Source: Thiothrix fructosivorans
GTDB taxonomy: Bacteria; Pseudomonadota; Gammaproteobacteria; Thiotrichales; Thiotrichaceae
DNA length: 64,000 nucleotides
Direction of reading: 5' to 3'
NCBI RefSeq assembly: GCF_017349355.1
Contig: NZ_JAFMPM010000005.1
Coordinates: 310,001 to 374,000 of the forward strand
In this document: positions 1-8,786 of the stretch, piece after piece
Layout: each line of letters opens with the position of its first letter
Numbering within the stretch: the first letter of the stretch is position 1
Notes under the pieces: model-generated
Seen by the model: the letters and a program-made list of their open reading frames with translations, nothing else
Databases searched by the model: none
What the model was told of the DNA's origin: nothing
Program-made: the position numbers and the translations under genes

Positions 1-95
1 TCCCGATCCGTCGCGATCAGGGTGATACCCGCAGGGCAGGTGGCTTGCAATTCCGAACCGAGTTGTCCGTGTGCGCCAGTGAGTAATATTTTCAT
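1..95 (-). CDS. rfbD: dTDP-4-dehydrorhamnose reductase, N-terminal fragment (cut by window edge)
   Basis: The complement begins with ATG at 95-93 and reads [16 protein letters not shown], the Rossmann NAD(P)-binding start (GxxGQLG) of RmlD/RfbD. Only about 31 residues are inside the window. RfbD reduces dTDP-4-keto-L-rhamnose to dTDP-L-rhamnose, the last step of the pathway. The start overlaps the rfbC stop as ATGA, so the genes are translationally coupled. Identification rests on the short N-terminal motif plus the rfbA-rfbC context. Confidence 0.85.
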   Translation of the reverse strand, partial: MKILLTGAHGQLGSELQATCPAGITLIATDR

Positions 96-640
96 GCGAA
101 TTTGTCCGCCTCTTGCCAGTTTTTACCCGCTTCATCTTTGGCAGAAATCGTGGGCTGTGCGCTGTTGACCAGCGGCCATTCGATGCCCACGGTTGGGTCA
201 TCCCAGCGCAAACTGCGGTCGTAAGCAGGGGCATAAAAGTCGGTGCATTTGTACAAAAAATCTGCCGATTGGCTCATCACGTAAAAGCCGTGCGCAAAAC
301 CGGGCGGAATCCATAACATGCGGTGATTGTCGGCGGACAGTTCTGCGCCAGCCCATTGCCCGAAGGTCGGTGAGGATTGGCGTAAATCCACCGCCACATC
401 AAACACTTTGCCGCTGGTGACACGCACGAGCTTGCCTTGCGGGTTTTGGATTTGGTAGTGCATTCCGCGCAAAATGCCTTGACCGGAGCGGCTGTGATTG
501 TCTTGCACGAAGTTCAGGTTTAAACCCGCATCCGCAAACGTTTTGCTATTCCAGGTTTCCAGAAAAAAGCCGCGTGCATCACCAAACACCTGCGGTTCGA
601 GAATGAGTACGTCGGGAATGGTGGTGGGGATAATCTTCAT
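92..640 (-). CDS. rfbC: dTDP-4-dehydrorhamnose 3,5-epimerase
   Basis: A 182-residue cupin-fold epimerase of the RmlC family, full length. Diagnostic motifs are visible: [16 protein letters not shown] near residues 17-32, [17 protein letters not shown] near 47-63 (His and Arg of the active site), and [12 protein letters not shown] near 110-121. It epimerises C3 and C5 of dTDP-4-keto-6-deoxyglucose. It overlaps rfbA upstream (637-640) and rfbD downstream (92-95) by ATGA, forming a tight three-gene block for dTDP-L-rhamnose, presumably for lipopolysaccharide or exopolysaccharide. Confidence 0.95.
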   Translation of the reverse strand: MKIIPTTIPDVLILEPQVFGDARGFFLETWNSKTFADAGLNLNFVQDNHSRSGQGILRGMHYQIQNPQGKLVRVTSGKVFDVAVDLRQSSPTFGQWAGAELSADNHRMLWIPPGFAHGFYVMSQSADFLYKCTDFYAPAYDRSLRWDDPTVGIEWPLVNSAQPTISAKDEAGKNWQEADKFA

Positions 641-1521
641 TTCAGCAATTCCGTGAGGTATACGCCGTAACCACTCTTTTTCAAGGGTTCAGCGAGTTGT
701 AGTAATTGTTCGTCACCGATATAACCCATGCGCCACGCGACTTCTTCGGGGCAGGCAATTTTCAGCCCTTGGCGTTCCTCGATGACGCGGATGTAGTTGG
801 AAGCATCCAGCAGGGAAGCGTGTGTGCCGGTATCTAGCCATGCTGTGCCGCGTTTGAGCATTTCCACTTGCAACTGCCCGCGTTCCAGATACATTTGGTT
901 GACGGTGGTGATTTCTAATTCGCCACGGGGGGAAGGACGAACTTCACGTGCCACATCCACAATCTGATTATCGTAGAAATACAAGCCCGTTACTGCGTAA
1001 TTAGAACGTGGATTAGTAGGCTTTTCTTCAATGCTGAGCGCTTTGCCGTTAGCATCGAATTCGGCGACACCGTAGCGTTCGGGGTCTTTGACATAGTAAG
1101 CGAATACGGTTGCGCCAGTGATTTGTTGAGCAACGGTTTGCAGGCGGCTGGATAAGCCTTCACCGTAGTAAATGTTGTCACCCAGAATCAGCGTCGCAGG
1201 TGAATTGCCAAGAAAATCCGCACCGATGATAAAGGCTTGCGCCAAACCATCGGGTGAGGGTTGCACCGCGTATTCAATGTTCAGTCCCCATTGTGCTCCA
1301 TCGTCCAGCAAGTATTGGAATTGTGCCGAATCTTCAGGGGTGGTGATGATCAGAATATCGCGGATACCGGCGAGCATTAACACGGTCAGCGGGTAATAGA
1401 TCATCGGTTTGTCATAGATTGGCATCAGTTGTTTGCTGACGGCGCGAGTGAGCGGATAGAGGCGTGTGCCACTGCCGCCTGCGAGGATAATGCCCTTGCG
1501 ATGACTATTGTTATGTTGCAT
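637..1521 (-). CDS. rfbA: Glucose-1-phosphate thymidylyltransferase
   Basis: 294 residues, full length for RmlA. The nucleotidyl-transferase signature [16 protein letters not shown] is at residues 10-25, followed by [17 protein letters not shown], the GDNIYYG metal and nucleotide site near 113-119, and [21 protein letters not shown]. It makes dTDP-glucose from glucose-1-phosphate and dTTP, the first and feedback-controlled step of rhamnose synthesis. It is the first gene of the minus-strand rfbA-rfbC-rfbD block and is divergent from the hydrolase gene at 1651, so 1522-1650 should hold its promoter. Confidence 0.95.
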   Translation of the reverse strand: MQHNNSHRKGIILAGGSGTRLYPLTRAVSKQLMPIYDKPMIYYPLTVLMLAGIRDILIITTPEDSAQFQYLLDDGAQWGLNIEYAVQPSPDGLAQAFIIGADFLGNSPATLILGDNIYYGEGLSSRLQTVAQQITGATVFAYYVKDPERYGVAEFDANGKALSIEEKPTNPRSNYAVTGLYFYDNQIVDVAREVRPSPRGELEITTVNQMYLERGQLQVEMLKRGTAWLDTGTHASLLDASNYIRVIEERQGLKIACPEEVAWRMGYIGDEQLLQLAEPLKKSGYGVYLTELLK

Positions 1522-1650
1522 GTATAAAGCCTACCAGCGTGCTGACTCAATAAAGCCGCCTATTGTAGACAAACCCACAGAAATTTCAGCTAATTCCGGT
1601 AATCGGATACACTCACCCTGACCAAAAACACCGTTGAGAGGAGAATCGTC

Positions 1651-2628
1651 ATGAAAAAATTACCTAAGAGCGCGGTCGTGTTATCAACCAGCTTGTTATT
1701 GAGTCTCGGCTTCAATGCGGGGGCGGATAGCAAACCCGTACACCAAGATTTGTTGGATAAGCACAAACCAGAAAAAATCTCCGAACACGTTTATGTGATT
1801 CAGGGGCCTACGGGCTATCCGAACAAAGAAAATCAAGGCTTTATGAATAACCCTGGTTTCATTGTTACCGATAAAGAAGTCGCGGTGATTGACCCCGGTT
1901 CGAGTGCTGCCATCGGTCGCGCCGTGTTAGCTCACATTCGTAAGGTGACTGACAAGCCGATTACGCAAGTATTTACCACGCACGTACACGGTGATCATTG
2001 GTTGGGTAATCAAGCCTTTAAGGAAGAAAATCCTGACGTGAAATTTTTCGCGCACCCGACCATGATTGAAGAGGCGACCAACGGTGCGGCAGCAGAATGG
2101 ATCAGCACAATGGATACCATGACCGAGAAAGCGACAGCAGGTACAGAGGCGATTATTCCTACCGAAGTCTTGGTCAATGCACAGGAAATCAAGGTCGGCG
2201 ATCTGACACTGAAAGCACACATTATTGAAGGAAAGGTGCATTCGGCGACGGATGTGATGTACGAAGTGGTGGGCGAAAAAGTGCTATTCACCGGCGATAA
2301 TATTAATAATAAGCGTATTGTGCGTATGGATGACGGCAGTTTTGTCGGTAGCATTAAAGCCGCTGAGCACGCCTTAACCTTGGATGTGGATAAAGTTGTT
2401 CCTGGTCATGGGCCAACGGGCAGCAAAAATACGCTGACCTATTACCGCGATTACTTGAGCAAGGTGTATAGCTCCGTCAAAGAAATGCGCAATGAGATGG
2501 AAGCGCACGAAATGAAGCCCAAGATTGCTGAGAAATTGGCAGATTATAAAGATTGGCAAGGGCTGGATGAAGAACTCGGCAAGCACATCAGCCTCTCAGT
2601 ATTGGAGGCTGAACAAGAGGATTTTTGA
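1651..2628 (+). CDS. Periplasmic metallo-beta-lactamase-fold hydrolase
   Basis: 325 residues with a signal peptide (MKKLPKSAVV then LSTSLLLSLGFNAGA, likely cut near residue 25). The zinc motif THVHGDHWLGN puts ligands at H111, H113, D115 and H116. Later metal residues are suggested by the conserved GD of LFTGDNIN and the His of VVPGHGPTG. The layout resembles exported MBL hydrolases of sulfur or quinoprotein gene neighbourhoods (SoxH-like), but no sox or PQQ gene is nearby and the substrate is unknown. A GAGAGGAG ribosome site precedes the ATG. It converges on the XRE regulator at 2651. Confidence 0.8.
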   Translation: MKKLPKSAVVLSTSLLLSLGFNAGADSKPVHQDLLDKHKPEKISEHVYVIQGPTGYPNKENQGFMNNPGFIVTDKEVAVIDPGSSAAIGRAVLAHIRKVTDKPITQVFTTHVHGDHWLGNQAFKEENPDVKFFAHPTMIEEATNGAAAEWISTMDTMTEKATAGTEAIIPTEVLVNAQEIKVGDLTLKAHIIEGKVHSATDVMYEVVGEKVLFTGDNINNKRIVRMDDGSFVGSIKAAEHALTLDVDKVVPGHGPTGSKNTLTYYRDYLSKVYSSVKEMRNEMEAHEMKPKIAEKLADYKDWQGLDEELGKHISLSVLEAEQEDF

Positions 2629-2650
2629 GTCTATTGAGCTTGTCACGCTG

Positions 2651-3607
2651 TTATTCAATCAAGATGTCCTGCATGTCTTGACCCACGTTTTGGAGCACAG
2701 CTTCGGCATCTTCGGGGCTGCGCTTCTGCACTTCATCATAAAAATAACGAATGGCATTTTCCATGCTAACACCAGCTTGTAACAGGGCTAGTGTTTCTCG
2801 ACCGATGCGCAGCAAGGGCATACTTGCTTCCAGCAACGGCACGGTTTGGAAATAAAAATTGTACACCTGTTTGCAGATCGGTTCGTCATGGATTTCGAGA
2901 AAAATATCACCTTGCTGTTGCTGCATGATGGGCGCAAGCATCAGTAACGTGGCCTTTTCTGGGAGTAAGACCAGATTCGGAAACAGGCTGTGTGGGGGAA
3001 AATTCGCACGCGAAAAAAAGTATAAATGCTTGTTGTGGCGCTGCCGAAAATGCTCCAAATAGCGTTCCAGAATGCTGTTGCGTTGCGCGTAGCTGTAGCG
3101 ACTGATCGGCGAGAAAATAAAACTCAACAGCGAATCCAGCGTATGCAGGTGTGTTTCGCAATAATCGGTTTGTGAAATTTGCTGAAAACGGCGATTAGTG
3201 GGCTGATTTCCCATGAAAAAAGAGGAGGGAAAGTGGCTATAAGCCAGAATGCGACCGGCTGCTTCCATCTGGGTAAAGTAGTCATCTGCGTCACTATCCG
3301 TCGAAAATTGTTGCAAACAGAAGGCGTTTTTGTGCAGGGAGCGAAAATGCGGTTTTAGCAAATCGTCTATATCCGTACCAAAAAATTGCGAATAGCCGAG
3401 CAATTCAGGTACGTCTAGGGTGGACTTTTCCAGCTCAATCCGCGCGATGTCAGGTTGTTGAATGACGAAGCCCGTTTTCATGTAAGGCTTGATCAATGCC
3501 TGTAATGCTTGCGCCAATCCTGCTTGACTCAGCCCTTTAATTTTTCGTAACGCCTTGAGACGTTTGCCATCCTGCGGGATGTGCCGATTAGGTGTATCTG
3601 CTTGCAT
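2651..3607 (-). CDS. XRE-family transcriptional regulator with long C-terminal domain
   Basis: 318 residues. An N-terminal helix-turn-helix of the Cro/CI type spans about residues 15-75 (LKALRKIKGLSQAGLAQAL, then QQPDIARIELEKS). The remaining 240 residues are mostly helical, have no motif I recognise, and probably sense or dimerise. The domain order resembles RRNPP-like or other XRE regulators with C-terminal helical repeats, but I cannot assign a ligand. It is divergent from the small lipoprotein at 3782, and the 174-base space between them carries repeated TATGCAA motifs that could be its operator. Confidence 0.65.
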   Translation of the reverse strand: MQADTPNRHIPQDGKRLKALRKIKGLSQAGLAQALQALIKPYMKTGFVIQQPDIARIELEKSTLDVPELLGYSQFFGTDIDDLLKPHFRSLHKNAFCLQQFSTDSDADDYFTQMEAAGRILAYSHFPSSFFMGNQPTNRRFQQISQTDYCETHLHTLDSLLSFIFSPISRYSYAQRNSILERYLEHFRQRHNKHLYFFSRANFPPHSLFPNLVLLPEKATLLMLAPIMQQQQGDIFLEIHDEPICKQVYNFYFQTVPLLEASMPLLRIGRETLALLQAGVSMENAIRYFYDEVQKRSPEDAEAVLQNVGQDMQDILIE

Positions 3608-3644
3608 TTGTTTAGTTATTGTTCGATATATTTAAAGATAACAA

Positions 3645-3671
3645 TATGCAATAAATTTATGCAATATGCAA
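3645..3671. promoter_or_regulatory. Cluster of TATGCAA repeats, possible XRE operator
   Basis: TATGCAA occurs at 3645, 3658 and 3665, and the stretch TGCAATAAATTTATGCA is one base short of a perfect palindrome. It sits in the AT-rich spacer just upstream of the divergent XRE gene (start 3607) and 110 bases upstream of the lipoprotein gene (start 3782). An operator role is inferred from position and symmetry only. Confidence 0.3.
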
Positions 3672-3781
3672 ATTCTGTATAAGTTATAACCTGAATCATA
3701 AATGAACAAAAGTGCTGTTCGTTTAACTAGGGTTAAGCTAATCTTCGTCTCGCTGATAAACAAAATATATGGAGACATCCC

Positions 3782-4090
3782 ATGAAAACAATTCCAACAA
3801 TTGCCATGACGTTCGCGTTGGCGCTGTCACTCTCCGCTTGCTCTGCAACAGCAGGCAGTCTCGACACTATGCCGTCATCCGTGGTGGGCAAATCCGTTCC
3901 GACGGTAACGCCTGCGTTCTATCCATTAGAGCGAGATGGTGCGCCGATTCCTATTCCCGTCAGTGCTGATCATGATGTATCTACGTTGGAGGAAAGCACC
4001 TCCAATCCGCCACCTTCTATGAAGCATATGTTAATTTCCTTTTTGAGCGAAGTTCTCGTTGCTTGTGTAAATTCAGGGAACTGCTGGTAA
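3782..4090 (+). CDS. Small lipoprotein of unknown function
   Basis: 102 residues. The N-terminus MKTIPTIAMTFALALSLSAC is a lipoprotein signal peptide with lipobox L-S-A-C, so Cys20 should be lipidated after cleavage. The mature part is Pro/Ser/Thr-rich and ends in a short hydrophobic stretch (LISFLSEVLVACVNSGNCW) with two Cys. A GGAGA ribosome site lies just before the ATG. I recognise no family. It is divergent from the XRE regulator, which may control it, and is followed by a strong hairpin that separates it from panB. Confidence 0.55.
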   Translation: MKTIPTIAMTFALALSLSACSATAGSLDTMPSSVVGKSVPTVTPAFYPLERDGAPIPIPVSADHDVSTLEESTSNPPPSMKHMLISFLSEVLVACVNSGNCW

Positions 4091-4109
4091 GGCTCAGGTT
4101 AACTAGCTG

Positions 4110-4145
4110 AAATGTTGCGGTGTGTTAAACTGCACCGCAACATTT
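4110..4145 (+). terminator. Strong hairpin between lipoprotein gene and panB
   Basis: Perfect 13-bp inverted repeat AAATGTTGCGGTG / CACCGCAACATTT with a 10-base loop (4110-4122 and 4133-4145). There is only a short T run after it, so it is a weak-tailed terminator candidate or a 5' leader structure of the panBCD transcript. It ends 25 bases before the panB ATG. Confidence 0.45.
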
Positions 4146-4169
4146 AACGGATTCTGGGAGACAAGCCGC

Positions 4170-4979
4170 ATGAGTACTAAACCTGAGCCGCGCGTGACCG
4201 TAACAACCTTGCGTAAGATGAAACGTGAGGGTGAAAAGATCGTCATGCTGACGGCTTACGATGCCAGTTTTGCCAAAGTGCTCGACGCGCAAGGGGTCGA
4301 TGTCATTCTCGTGGGCGATTCCTTGGGCATGGTCATCCAAGGTCACGAAACCACCGTTCCCGTGACGATGGATGAGATGATTTATCACACCCGTGCTGTC
4401 ACCAAAACCAGCCAACGCGCCTTGGTGATTGGTGATCTACCTTTCATGAGCTATACCTCGCCGGAACTGGCGTTGCGTAATAGCGCCCGTTTGATGCAGG
4501 AAAGCGGCGCACACATGGTGAAATTAGAAGGCGGTGCGCCGCAAGTCGCTACCGTCAGACAACTGGCTCATCATGGCGTGCCGGTGTGTGCGCATTTGGG
4601 TTTGCAACCGCAATCGGTTCATAAACTTGGTGGTTATCGGGTGCAAGGGCGTGATGAAGCCGTTGCTAAGCAAATGCTCGATGACGCCAAAGCCCTGCAA
4701 GATGCGGGGGCGGATATGTTGGTGTTGGAATGCGTTCCCGTCGCGCTGGCAGCACAGATTACCCAAGCGCTAGAGATTCCGACCATCGGGATTGGTGCGG
4801 GGCGCGAATGTGACGGGCAAGTGCTGGTCTTACACGATATGTTGGGTATTTCACCGCGTGCGCCGAAGTTTTCCCAAGATTTTATCGGTACAGGGGCAAC
4901 GATTCCGCAAGCCGTAGTTGCGTATGTGCAGGCCGTCAAAGCAGGTACATTCCCCGCCGATCAACACTGTTTTTTCTAA
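4170..4979 (+). CDS. panB: 3-methyl-2-oxobutanoate hydroxymethyltransferase
   Basis: 269 residues. It transfers a hydroxymethyl group from methylene-tetrahydrofolate to alpha-ketoisovalerate, giving ketopantoate, the first committed step of pantothenate synthesis. Family motifs visible: [31 protein letters not shown] (Mg and ketoacid site), DLPFMSY and [10 protein letters not shown] longer frame reaches back to 4122, but ATG 4170 has a GGGAG site nine bases upstream and matches the usual N-terminus, so I use it. It is the first gene of panB-panC-panD. Confidence 0.95.
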   Translation: MSTKPEPRVTVTTLRKMKREGEKIVMLTAYDASFAKVLDAQGVDVILVGDSLGMVIQGHETTVPVTMDEMIYHTRAVTKTSQRALVIGDLPFMSYTSPELALRNSARLMQESGAHMVKLEGGAPQVATVRQLAHHGVPVCAHLGLQPQSVHKLGGYRVQGRDEAVAKQMLDDAKALQDAGADMLVLECVPVALAAQITQALEIPTIGIGAGRECDGQVLVLHDMLGISPRAPKFSQDFIGTGATIPQAVVAYVQAVKAGTFPADQHCFF

Positions 4980-4989
4980 AGAGCACCCC

Positions 4990-5856
4990 ATGATTATTGT
5001 TCAAGCCATTGACGCTTTGCGAGAAGAACTTAAGAGTTGGCGCAGAGCGGGTGAAACTATTGCTTTTGTGCCTACAATGGGCAACTTACACGCGGGGCAT
5101 ATCGCCTTGGTGAAACGGGCGCAGGAACTGGGCAGCAAAGTAGTGGTATCCATTTTTGTGAACCCGACTCAATTTGATCGCAAGGAAGATTTGGCGGCGT
5201 ATCCGCGTACTCTTGCGGAAGATTGCAGCAAGTTGCAAGCGGGTGGGGCGGATTTGGTGTTTACACCAACGTCTGTACTGATGTATCCAACGGGTGGCCT
5301 GGCAACCAAGGTCGACGTGCCGGGGATTAGTGCGTTGCTTGAAGGGGCTTCGCGTCCCGGTCATTTCACGGGCGTTTCTACCGTTGTGTGCAAGTTGTTT
5401 CATTTGGTACAGCCGGATGTGGCGGTGTTTGGCGAGAAGGATTTTCAGCAATTGATGTTAATTCGTCAGATGGTGCGTGACTTGGATATGGACATCCATA
5501 TTGAAGGTTTGCCGACGGTGCGTGAGGCGGATGGATTGGCGTTGAGTTCGCGGAATGGCTACCTCACCACCGCTGAGCGGAAACTTGCCGCCGGATTGCA
5601 GTTGACCCTACGGGAAGTGGTTGACGCGCTGCACAAAGGTAGGCAGGATTACGCCTCTTTACAGGTCGAGGCAATGCAGTCGCTAGCATCACGCAGTTTC
5701 CAACCGGATTATGTGGAAATTCGGCGTGCAGTGGATTTGTTGCCCGCGCAAGCAGGGGATGACGATTTGGTGGTGCTAGGTTCAGCATGGCTGGGCAAAG
5801 CACGCCTCATTGATAATATCGCTTTAACATTGAAAAAATTAACAGAAACATCATAA
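4990..5856 (+). CDS. panC: Pantoate--beta-alanine ligase
   Basis: 288 residues, an ATP-dependent ligase of the cytidylyltransferase-like superfamily joining pantoate and beta-alanine. Motifs: VPTMGNLHAGHIALV (HxGH nucleotide site), FVNPTQF, GVSTVVCKLFHLVQPDVAVFGEKDFQQ, and the KMSKS-like ALSSRNGYL. The start is ATG 4990, ten bases after panB; the upstream in-frame extension inside panB is not conserved sequence. Confidence 0.95.
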   Translation: MIIVQAIDALREELKSWRRAGETIAFVPTMGNLHAGHIALVKRAQELGSKVVVSIFVNPTQFDRKEDLAAYPRTLAEDCSKLQAGGADLVFTPTSVLMYPTGGLATKVDVPGISALLEGASRPGHFTGVSTVVCKLFHLVQPDVAVFGEKDFQQLMLIRQMVRDLDMDIHIEGLPTVREADGLALSSRNGYLTTAERKLAAGLQLTLREVVDALHKGRQDYASLQVEAMQSLASRSFQPDYVEIRRAVDLLPAQAGDDDLVVLGSAWLGKARLIDNIALTLKKLTETS

Positions 5857-5904
5857 TAGTATTGCCTTGCCAAATACTTGACTGAACGTTACGGAGGAAC
5901 CGCC

Positions 5905-6285
5905 ATGGAGCTGACGCTTCTTAAATCCAAACTGCACCGTGTTACTGTCACTCATGCTGAGTTGGACTATGAAGGTTCTTGCGCGATTGATGATAACTTG
6001 CTACGCATCGGGAATATTCGTGAATATGAGCAACTGCATATTTACAACATTACCAACGGTGAACGTTTTTCAACGTATGCCATTCGTGCGGAAGCGGGTA
6101 GTGGGATTATTTCGATCAATGGTGCAGCAGCGCATAAGGCTAGCACGGGTGATTTGATTATTATCTGCACGTATGCAGGTTTTTCTGAAGCGCAAGCCAA
6201 TGTTCATCAGCCGCAATTGGTGTATGTGGATCAGCAAAATCGGGTAACGCATACCTCAAAACAAATCGCGGTGCAGGCGGCGTGA
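5905..6285 (+). CDS. panD: Aspartate 1-decarboxylase precursor
   Basis: 126 residues, full length. PanD decarboxylates aspartate to beta-alanine using a pyruvoyl group made by self-cleavage. The cleavage site YEGSCAID is present with Gly24-Ser25 exactly where expected. Further conserved parts are [12 protein letters not shown] and [29 protein letters not shown] 5905 has CGGAGG eight bases upstream, which decides the start over an earlier in-frame codon. It completes the pantothenate operon, supplying the beta-alanine that PanC uses. Confidence 0.95.
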   Translation: MELTLLKSKLHRVTVTHAELDYEGSCAIDDNLLRIGNIREYEQLHIYNITNGERFSTYAIRAEAGSGIISINGAAAHKASTGDLIIICTYAGFSEAQANVHQPQLVYVDQQNRVTHTSKQIAVQAA

Positions 6286-6329
6286 GGTTTGCACTGAATC
6301 GTGCAGTTGATCGGAATTAAAAAGGAAAA

Positions 6330-6486
6330 ACCGAGCCTTTCTTGTTATAGTTATCGCTCGGTACACGTTGCGAAATATCGCTTATTGTTATGATTGTTAT
6401 CTGTGTTGGGTCTGCTCACCCTTGCAGATAGTTAAACATTAAGGTCGGCTTGGCATTCATTAATGCTTGAGCCGACTGGCTTTTTC
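6330..6486 (+). ncRNA. Candidate small RNA or structured 3' UTR after panD
   Basis: The gene-free stretch 6286-6662 contains three hairpins in a row on the plus strand. First, ACCGAGC/GCTCGGT (6330-6336 with 6356-6362). Second, a nested stem TATCTG/CAGATA (6398-6403 with 6425-6430) enclosing GGGT/ACCC. Third, a long terminator hairpin ending in TTTTT. A compact array of stems closed by an intrinsic terminator fits a small RNA of roughly 150-190 bases, or a structured tail of the pan transcript. No known family is recognised. The rest of the gap (6487-6662) is AT-rich with nothing I can assign. Confidence 0.35.
6443..6486 (+). terminator. Rho-independent terminator
   Basis: Long hairpin GTCGGCT...AGCCGAC with inner stem GGCATT/AATGC (6444-6476), followed by TGGCTTTTT. 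It ends either the panBCD transcript or the small RNA candidate in front of it. Confidence 0.75.
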
Positions 6487-6662
6487 ATAACATCCATCGT
6501 TAGCCAGGCTTATTGTTATTGCTGTACGCCCTTCATCCATGCCGTGCATCTTACGGGTTTGTGCTGAATCAGTACTTAATTTATTAATTTTATTTATAAA
6601 CATAATTCGCTGATTTTTATGTCTTATAACGCTTCATTAAGGGTTCAGGTTGGGTCTGTGGT

Positions 6663-7106
6663 TTACTCTATATCCTCAAATCCTGCGAGTTTATAAAGAC
6701 GCTGTGCTTCAGCCTCGTCTTGTGGAACACCATTGCCTTGGCGGTACATGAGCGCCAGTGTGGTGAGTGAGCCTTGTAGCCCTTGTGCGCCTGCTTTGCG
6801 AAACCATTTAGCCGCTTCTGCGCCGTTTTTGGGAGCGCATTCACCTTCTAAGTACATAAAGCCTAAGCCGTGTTGCGCTAGCCCGTAACCTTGTTCGGCA
6901 GAAGCTTGCATGAGTTCAAAGGCTTTCGCATCGTTACGCACCACACCCAGACCGTTTTGGCACATAATGGCGCACAAGTGTTGCGCGATGTGATCGCCTT
7001 GGCTGGCAAAGGGGGAAAGCATTTGCATGGCGCGGGAAAAATGCTTGGCTTCAAAGGCTGCCATGCCGCTGGCGAAATCCATAGACTCATTATCGGTTTG
7101 TGACAC
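6663..7106 (-). CDS. Sel1-like repeat protein
   Basis: About 147 residues with three or four Sel1/TPR-like helical repeats: AAFEAKHFSRAMQMLSPFAS, MCQNGLGVVRNDAKAFELMQ, MYLEGECAPKNGAEAAKWFR and MYRQGNGVPQDEAEAQRLY. These 36-residue repeats mediate protein-protein contacts. There is no signal peptide, so it should be cytoplasmic. I use GTG at 7106-7104 because AAGGAG lies six bases upstream; another GTG ten codons earlier (7136) would remove that spacing. Partner and role are unknown. Confidence 0.75.
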   Translation of the reverse strand: MSQTDNESMDFASGMAAFEAKHFSRAMQMLSPFASQGDHIAQHLCAIMCQNGLGVVRNDAKAFELMQASAEQGYGLAQHGLGFMYLEGECAPKNGAEAAKWFRKAGAQGLQGSLTTLALMYRQGNGVPQDEAEAQRLYKLAGFEDIE

Positions 7107-7244
7107 GGGAATCTCCTTGAACGTAAAATCGGACACTAATCTTAGCGCATTCTACGCTCTGTTCCGAAATAGCCCACTGGAACGTGCGTTTTACCCCTAG
7201 AGGGATATTTAGAAACAGGGACGCGCTTCTTAAACTTCCGCGAT

Positions 7245-8381
7245 ATGGAAAATGCCACGATGACTGATACAAACACCGACCGTAATTTGAAACTGCACAT
7301 GCGTCAGTGCATTCAAAAAGTAGCGACAGGTCCTGAATACAGCAAGGATCTGAGCTATGAGGATGCCTATTACGCCATGCGCCACATTCTGAGTGGTGAG
7401 GCTGACCCTGTGCAGGTCGCGGTTTACTTTATTGCGTTGCGTATGAAGCGTGAAACCGATGAAGAAAACCGTGGCACGTTGCAAGCCTTGATTGATACTT
7501 CGGCGATCAGCACCGCCAATGTGGATGAGGTGCTGGACGTGTCTGACCCATATGACGGTTATACACGCGGCGTACCGGCTTCCACGTTTGTGCCCGTCGT
7601 ATTGGCGGCAATGGGCGTACACGCGGTCTTGCACGGCTTAGAGCAAGTAGGGCCTAAGTTTGGTGCGACCCACCACAAGATTTTGAAAGCGGCTGGCCTC
7701 AATGTGAATTTGACGCCAGCGGAAGCGGTAGCGCAATTGGAGCGTATTGGTTGGGCATACCTTGACCAGCGTCAGTTTGCCCCCGGTTTGCATGATTTGA
7801 TTCCGATTCGGCAGCGCATGATCAAGCGTCAAGTGCTGACCACGGTGGAAACCATGTTAGGGCCGATTCGTGGTCGGGTGAAAACGCATTGCATGGGCGG
7901 CTATGTGCATAAAGCCTATCCGCCGATTTATGCGTCACTGGCACGTCAGGCAGGTTTTGATAGCGCCATGTTTGTGCGCGGTGTGGAAGGTGGCGTGATT
8001 CCTTCCCTGCAACAAGCAGGCAAGCTGTTTTATTATTATGCGCAGGGCGAAGAGCAGCAACGCGATCTTGATCCCAAAGAGTTTGGGCTGCAAGCAGACG
8101 TTCGTGCTGTGCCATTGCCGGATGATTTGCCTGCTGCACCGCTGATTGGTGATGAGATTGCAACCACGGTGGATAGCGATGCACTGGCAGCGAAAGCGGC
8201 TGAGCTGGGCATGGCAGCCCTCGCTGGCGAAAAAGGTTTGATGTACGACAGTCTGGTATACTCCGCCTCGATCTGTCTGGCGCATTTGAGCCGTTATGGT
8301 TCGATACAGGAGGCCGCTGATGCGGTACGTGCCATGCTCGATAGTGGCAAGGCACTGGAAACACTGCGTGCTGCGGCGTAA
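7245..8381 (+). CDS. Anthranilate phosphoribosyltransferase-like protein (TrpD2/YbiB type)
   Basis: 378 residues. The fold of the nucleoside phosphorylase/TrpD family is indicated by the N-terminal helical domain (MRQCIQKVATGPEYSKDLSYEDAYYAMRHI shortened here to its first part), the glycine-rich stretch after VSDPYDGYTRG, the HGLEQVGPKFGATHHKIL region matching the TrpD diphosphate and anthranilate site, and GMAAL near the C-terminus. The canonical GTGGD loop is replaced by SDPYDGYTRG, so it is unlikely to be the tryptophan enzyme. Related TrpD2 proteins bind nucleic acid. The start is uncertain between ATG 7245 and ATG 7260. It is followed by a 65-residue gene. Confidence 0.7.
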   Translation: MENATMTDTNTDRNLKLHMRQCIQKVATGPEYSKDLSYEDAYYAMRHILSGEADPVQVAVYFIALRMKRETDEENRGTLQALIDTSAISTANVDEVLDVSDPYDGYTRGVPASTFVPVVLAAMGVHAVLHGLEQVGPKFGATHHKILKAAGLNVNLTPAEAVAQLERIGWAYLDQRQFAPGLHDLIPIRQRMIKRQVLTTVETMLGPIRGRVKTHCMGGYVHKAYPPIYASLARQAGFDSAMFVRGVEGGVIPSLQQAGKLFYYYAQGEEQQRDLDPKEFGLQADVRAVPLPDDLPAAPLIGDEIATTVDSDALAAKAAELGMAALAGEKGLMYDSLVYSASICLAHLSRYGSIQEAADAVRAMLDSGKALETLRAAA

Positions 8382-8427
8382 AAGCACCACGTTTATTTTC
8401 ATTTTTGATTTAGAGAGGACATGACAA

Positions 8428-8625
8428 ATGAATATGCAGTATTACAACGCTGTGGTAGAAATGGAAAAAGCGGGCGTTGACGCTGAGTTCCTGCAAGGCT
8501 GGCAAGGTGGCTACCTGCTCAATCCCATGCGTGAAGAGCAGCGCCTGACAGAGGCCTACGAAGCAGGCTATGCGGCTGGTCAGGAAAAAGACACGGAAGC
8601 TTACAAAGAGTGGATTGCTGCTTAA
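8428..8625 (+). CDS. 65-residue acidic protein, unknown function
   Basis: A short, well-started gene: AGAGAGGAC precedes the ATG and an intrinsic terminator follows. The protein has no signal peptide or membrane segment. It has two aromatic-glycine motifs, LQGWQGGYLL and EAYEAGYAAGQE. The second recalls the YxxGxxAG pattern of ribosome modulation factor (Rmf/CrpP-like) proteins, but the overall charge is acidic and I do not claim that function. It probably shares a transcript with the TrpD-like gene 46 bases upstream. Confidence 0.6.
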   Translation: MNMQYYNAVVEMEKAGVDAEFLQGWQGGYLLNPMREEQRLTEAYEAGYAAGQEKDTEAYKEWIAA

Positions 8626-8655
8626 GCGTTATCCTCCCTTGTGAAGAATAAAAAA

Positions 8656-8677
8656 GCGTGCTTCGGCACGCTTTTTT
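8656..8677 (+). terminator. Rho-independent terminator
   Basis: GCGTGC-TTCG-GCACGC hairpin with a stable UUCG tetraloop followed by six T; an A run precedes it, so it can also work in reverse. It ends the transcript with the TrpD-like and 65-residue genes. Confidence 0.9.
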
Positions 8678-8786
8678 GTTGTCGCCGATTTCATTCCGTT
8701 TATCCGGTATGCGCTTAAACAGCCTGCCTCATTAAGCGCACAATCATCCCAATATGGTCATTCAATAACTATAAACGGGTATTCAA

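Noticed and set aside
7106-7136. Earlier GTG start of the Sel1-repeat protein
   Set aside because: The downstream GTG has AAGGAG six bases upstream; the earlier one has no ribosome site.
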